From NCBI GenBank assembly GCA_016785225.1, contig JAFBJZ010000958.1:905001-969000 (forward strand): a stretch of DNA of 64,000 nt. Direction: 5' to 3'. The stretch's first letter is position 1. Every line of letters begins with the position of its first letter. Below, in pieces: positions 60,121 through 64,000 of this stretch. Source of the stretch: Psettodes erumei (Eukaryota > Chordata > Actinopteri > Pleuronectiformes > Psettodidae). The notes beneath the pieces are model-generated. The model was not told where the DNA came from and searched no databases. It saw only the letters and a list, made by a program, of their open reading frames with translations. Position numbers and translations under genes: made by a program.

Positions 60121-61890
60121 GTAGCATGCATACTTCCAAAGAGTCTCACCCCGAAAGCATTAAAGGTTATGCACTTCATTTGTACAGAATTATTTTTTTT
60201 TAATTAGTTGAGGAAAGAGAGCTCATGAGAGAAGTTCAGCGCAGTCGGTGTGAAAAGGTGTGGGTGGGTGGGTTTCAGACAGCTGAACGATCTGACAAGC
60301 GCTTTATTTGAAGCATACTGATGTCTTGCAGCTCAATAAGCACAAAACTAGCTCTTGAGAACTGATGATACGGTAACAAGTAATACGCGTTAAGACTGTA
60401 CAGCATGTTTCTACGAGACTTTAAACTTGAAAAGAATCATTGCAGCTAATTTCAAAACCTGAGGGGCTAATGAGCCACATATCTGACTGCTCATGCTGTG
60501 TGACTGCAGGCACTGCGGTCTACTGCATTAAAATAAAACTTGTTGAAATCAGAATGACTGGCCACCAGATTATTTGAAAAATGCACATTTTCAAAGTCAT
60601 TTCCTGTCCTTGGGACTCCAGCTCCACGGCAGACCTTATCCAGATGATTAAAGCTGGAGTTTCCTTGTGACAAAGCGTGCTGGTGGAAGAACAAATCTAA
60701 TACATGGAGTGCAGGTTTGAAAACCTCTGAGCTCATGTGCCCTTGCACATATATTTTGCAGTACTTACAAAATAAAGTATAAAAAACGTATTTGATGTAT
60801 TTGCAGTGGAATCCTTTTTGGGCCATTACCATCAGGAGAATTGTGCATCATATGTGGGAGAGTGTGAGGCTGAGGTTTGGGGCTTCAACTCAGCAGTAGA
60901 AACATTAAAACTGGGACATGAGTGTGGTGGTGGTGGTGGTGGTGGTGGGGGGGGTCCTTTTTGAGGAACATGCTGCAGGGAAATGACAAAAAAACAAGTG
61001 TCACAATGACTTACTGAGGGAAGTGACAGAGACAGATGATTTCAGAAATGTGGGCGACGTCGCAGTTATGCAAAAATATGCGAGGGGAAGGAAGAAAAGA
61101 AGCACAGCTTTTTTTGAGATGGGATTCTGTTTGGATCGGATTTGGCTTTTCAGAACAAGTGAAACTTGTGTGTTTTTTTTAATTTAAAAAAAACAAAACA
61201 CATTCATGTCTTAATTGTTTTGAACATAATTTCACTCAGTAGTAACGTCAAGTGTGGATGTTTTCAGTTCTCATAATTAGTTAGTTTCAGGTTTTTTGCC
61301 TAGCTTCCTTAAGTTATATGGACATTGTTGTTTTTGTTAATTAAAATCACTGCACTGCACTGCAAATTGTTTACCCCACAAATATTTTGAGGCCACAGCT
61401 CCATTGGACTCCATTTATTCAAGACTACCAAGCGAAGTGGGGGAGCAGGAGTTCTCTCTGTGTAGAACTTCTCTGGCCAAACTTTAAAACTAAAGGTAAA
61501 ATTAATGGTGAACAAAGAACTTACAGGTCAGATCACCCAAACTGTCACTCCTGGGTCAACTTTGGCCCAAAGTACTTCTCCCAGCATATAGTTGTCGGTG
61601 CACCCTTCAGACTCAGTTCAAAAGCTTGTACAAGTCTGATCTGTCTGACAGCTCCTGTTTCTTGCCCTTCTTTTCTTGCCAGATCACAAGTACAATGTTG
61701 CAAGCTCCAAAAGTAAGACCTAAGTTGTGATAAACCCAAATGATCCTTCAGTGTGTTCAGCTCTGCTAATCACAGTACATGACTACATAACCTCTCCCTG
61801 CCTCTGCTTATTTCTTGTTTCACCATCTCACTCTCCCTCCAAATATTTTAATGTAGGTAAGCGGTTTTTGCTGCTGCCAAATTGGAGAGG
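60121..61890. other. Intergenic: microsatellite only
   Basis: (GGT)n with a following G-run at 60924-60955. No gene was recognised. Confidence 0.45.
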
Positions 61891-61894
61891 AATT

Positions 61895-62080
61895 ATCTTT
61901 AAAAGTCAAGCTTCCTCTGCCCACCTAATATGTGAGCGACAGAAGGGCTGTAAGCCTCAGAGCTTTCACATGGTTTATTTTAGCCCCAGTGCGATTGTGT
62001 GCCAGGAGACTGGGGCAACACGGCAACTCTGAAATGCAAATGGATGCTCAAACAATCCGAGGGGACATTTAACATCTCCA
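61895..62080. promoter_or_regulatory. Candidate conserved non-coding element (octamer-like)
   Basis: A 180-bp unique-looking block carries AATGCAAATGGATGC (POU/octamer-like ATGCAAAT), GCGATTGTGTGCCAGG and CACCTAATATGTGAGCG. It is neither coding nor repetitive by eye. Confidence 0.35.
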
Positions 62081-62689
62081 TGTGTTGTTACAGTCAGGGC
62101 ACGGCTGACATATGGTCACAGAGCTGACTACCTGTTACGTGTGAGTCCTGTTTGTCAGACCAGGCTGTGTGCTAAGCAGACTCCAGCCTTTAGCAGGGCC
62201 CGTGTTCTCTGGCTGGGTCTCTGCAACAGCTGGCTGCCTCATTCTGTTCTCGTAGCGCGACTGGAGCCTGCCACCTCAATCTCTGTTAGATCCGTGGATG
62301 TGCAGATTATAGATATTCTCTGTGGGCTTGTCCCCGTCGGGCCGACCGGTGCTCTAATCCACTTCCTGTCAGAGTGTGCAGCCTGAGCCAGATGAGCCAG
62401 ATGTGGTGGTTGCGCGTACATACAGTATCTCCCTCTGAATGTTTATCACTTAAATCTTCAGGTTCTGGCGTGCTGCAACAAATTACATAAATTTTAACTT
62501 CTGATAACAGCTCACAGCTCAGTCCACACACGTCATCCCTCAGATCAAGCGATCCCTGTAGGTGGACCTCAGCAGCCACTACTTTTTAATCCTCTGGCGA
62601 ACGGAGATCAGCTGTCAGGGCCGGGCCTCTCAGGTGCTGGTATTGAGGACGGTCCGCCCCGCTGACCTGTCGGCAAGCACGGTAATGCA

Positions 62690-62900
62690 GAATCTCCCTG
62701 CTGTCCGCTCATAACCACTATAACTCCTGGAGACCGGAGAGATTAAGTTCCAACTCTCAAATGATTAATCAATTTCAATTACTCCCCATGTGATCAATCA
62801 TATACTCATTAATGTCTGAAGCGTTGCCCACAGCTGCACGGTAAACGATTACCAGTCAGACCTCCAACTTGAACAGCTTTATTGCTCGGGTCCTTGTAAA
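62690..62900. promoter_or_regulatory. Candidate conserved non-coding element (homeodomain-like cores)
   Basis: Within 110 bp are AAATGATTAATCAATTTC, CAATTACTCC, GTGATCAATCAT and ACTCATTAATGTC. This is a dense cluster of TAAT, ATTA and TGAT-type cores outside any repeat. Confidence 0.35.
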
Positions 62901-64000
62901 ATATCTCTGACAGACTTGCAAGAAGCTCAAGTGGCTGGTTGAGGTTGCCTGATGTTTGCATGGCAGCGGCCAGTCATTGGTATCTTGTGTTGCAACCCAA
63001 GAAGACGTTGGCAAGAATAGTCTGCTGATCATCAGGATTCCCCGTCTTCCATTCTATGCTATTTAAAAACAGAAAACCGCCTCCTTCGTGCTCTGAAATT
63101 GAGCAATCTGTTGGTTCCTCTGCGAGTTCCCCTCGAAATGATTGAGTGCGGAGGTCACAATTAGTCACCGCCGAATAAGCCGCCACGTATTACGTTACAC
63201 GCCCGGGCTGTCACCGTGCCAAGCCCTCCAGCGTGTTTATTAGCTAGTCACGTTTTCCGGGTCACTCCCTCTGTCAGTGATCTGTTTGACCACTTCTTGT
63301 GACGGAGATCAGCGAGGCAGAAATACGGTTGAGTGAGCTCGTCTCTCGTGTAACCGGAGCCTGACCTATAGATGAGCTGAGCCGCCCCGCTCTGTCTCTG
63401 CGGGCTCGAAATTTGTTCCCTTTTGGCTCCCGGACGCAGATTATCCAGAGCTGAGCAGCGCTGCGTGACCTCGGCGTGCCGTCGGGTCAGGTGAGGCTCT
63501 CCGGACATTTCTCTAAATACTGTCCGGGCTTCAGATTTAGAGCCAAATAAATGAACATGAGCGGAGGGAAAGAAACAGCTGGGGGGGGTCAAAGGTCAAC
63601 TGATTTTAAAATTGATATTACATATATGAGTTAGTTTTCTTTATTTAGATTTGATAGTTGTTTGTGATGACTTGCATTTCACTTCCAACATATTAGGATA
63701 ACACTGGACTGATGGGGCAATAAACATGAGCAGTCAGATGTTGAGGTTGTGATAAGACAGCGATTTAAATGCCTTTTTTCAAGGTCAAATTGGAAGTGAG
63801 TGCACACCAAGTATTTATTTTTTTTGACTTGCAAAAAATTGCATCAAGGGAACAAACTTGTTCACTCTGCATAATGTCATAGCTGGAAAAACCTCGGCAG
63901 AAAGGCTGCTGACCAATCAGTGTGAAATGTCACCAGTGTGCTTCACGGTGGTCATACTGATTTGACACAGCGATGGGAGGACACCTCCCCTTATGATGAA
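62901..64000. other. Intergenic to window end: no gene recognised
   Basis: No conserved peptide, tRNA or clear repeat was found. The gene that follows lies outside the window. Confidence 0.45.

Noticed and set aside
59847..60203. 118-codon ORF
   Set aside because: It overlaps T/C-rich sequence resembling a dispersed repeat end.

Overview
This window is vertebrate nuclear DNA, almost certainly from a ray-finned fish and probably a percomorph. The genes have many short exons with GT-AG introns. The encoded proteins are closely similar to human MRPL58/ICT1, DAGLB and SPAG9/JIP4. The intergenic DNA carries dinucleotide microsatellites and degenerate repeats of the kind common in percomorph genomes. 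No prokaryotic operon, CRISPR array or intact transposon was seen. Protein comparisons are from memory of the families, not from database searches.

Layout. (1) Positions 1-1280, minus strand: five complete exons and a partial sixth of mrpl58 (ict1), the mitoribosomal GGQ peptidyl-tRNA hydrolase; the 3' end lies beyond the left edge. (2) 1460-1531, minus strand: a tRNA-Gln(CUG) gene followed by a T7 pol III terminator, in the spacer between the divergent genes mrpl58 and daglb. (3) 2428-8068, plus strand: daglb complete in 15 coding exons (677 aa), with a 3'UTR to a poly(A) signal near 8993. (4) 10203-34334, plus strand: spag9 (JIP4) in 29 constitutive coding exons (1,349 aa), with a 3'UTR that probably ends near 37270. 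Inside it are an alternative first coding exon with a membrane segment (21137-21306), a candidate 69-nt cassette exon (24599-24667) and two candidate microexons (12 and 15 nt). (5) About 37270-64000: 26.7 kb with no recognisable coding exon. It holds microsatellites, a degenerate LINE-like fragment, two long diverged copies of a GTTAGC-rich dispersed repeat, and several AT-motif-rich unique blocks that may be conserved regulatory elements.

The three protein genes do not form a pathway: mrpl58 rescues stalled mitoribosomes, daglb makes 2-arachidonoylglycerol at membranes, and spag9 links JNK-pathway kinases, kinesin/dynein and endolysosomes. The most informative content is the isoform architecture of spag9. 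A second, internal promoter would make a membrane-anchored short form that skips the RH1 domain. The ATG of that form overlaps the stop codon of an upstream ORF (ATGA).
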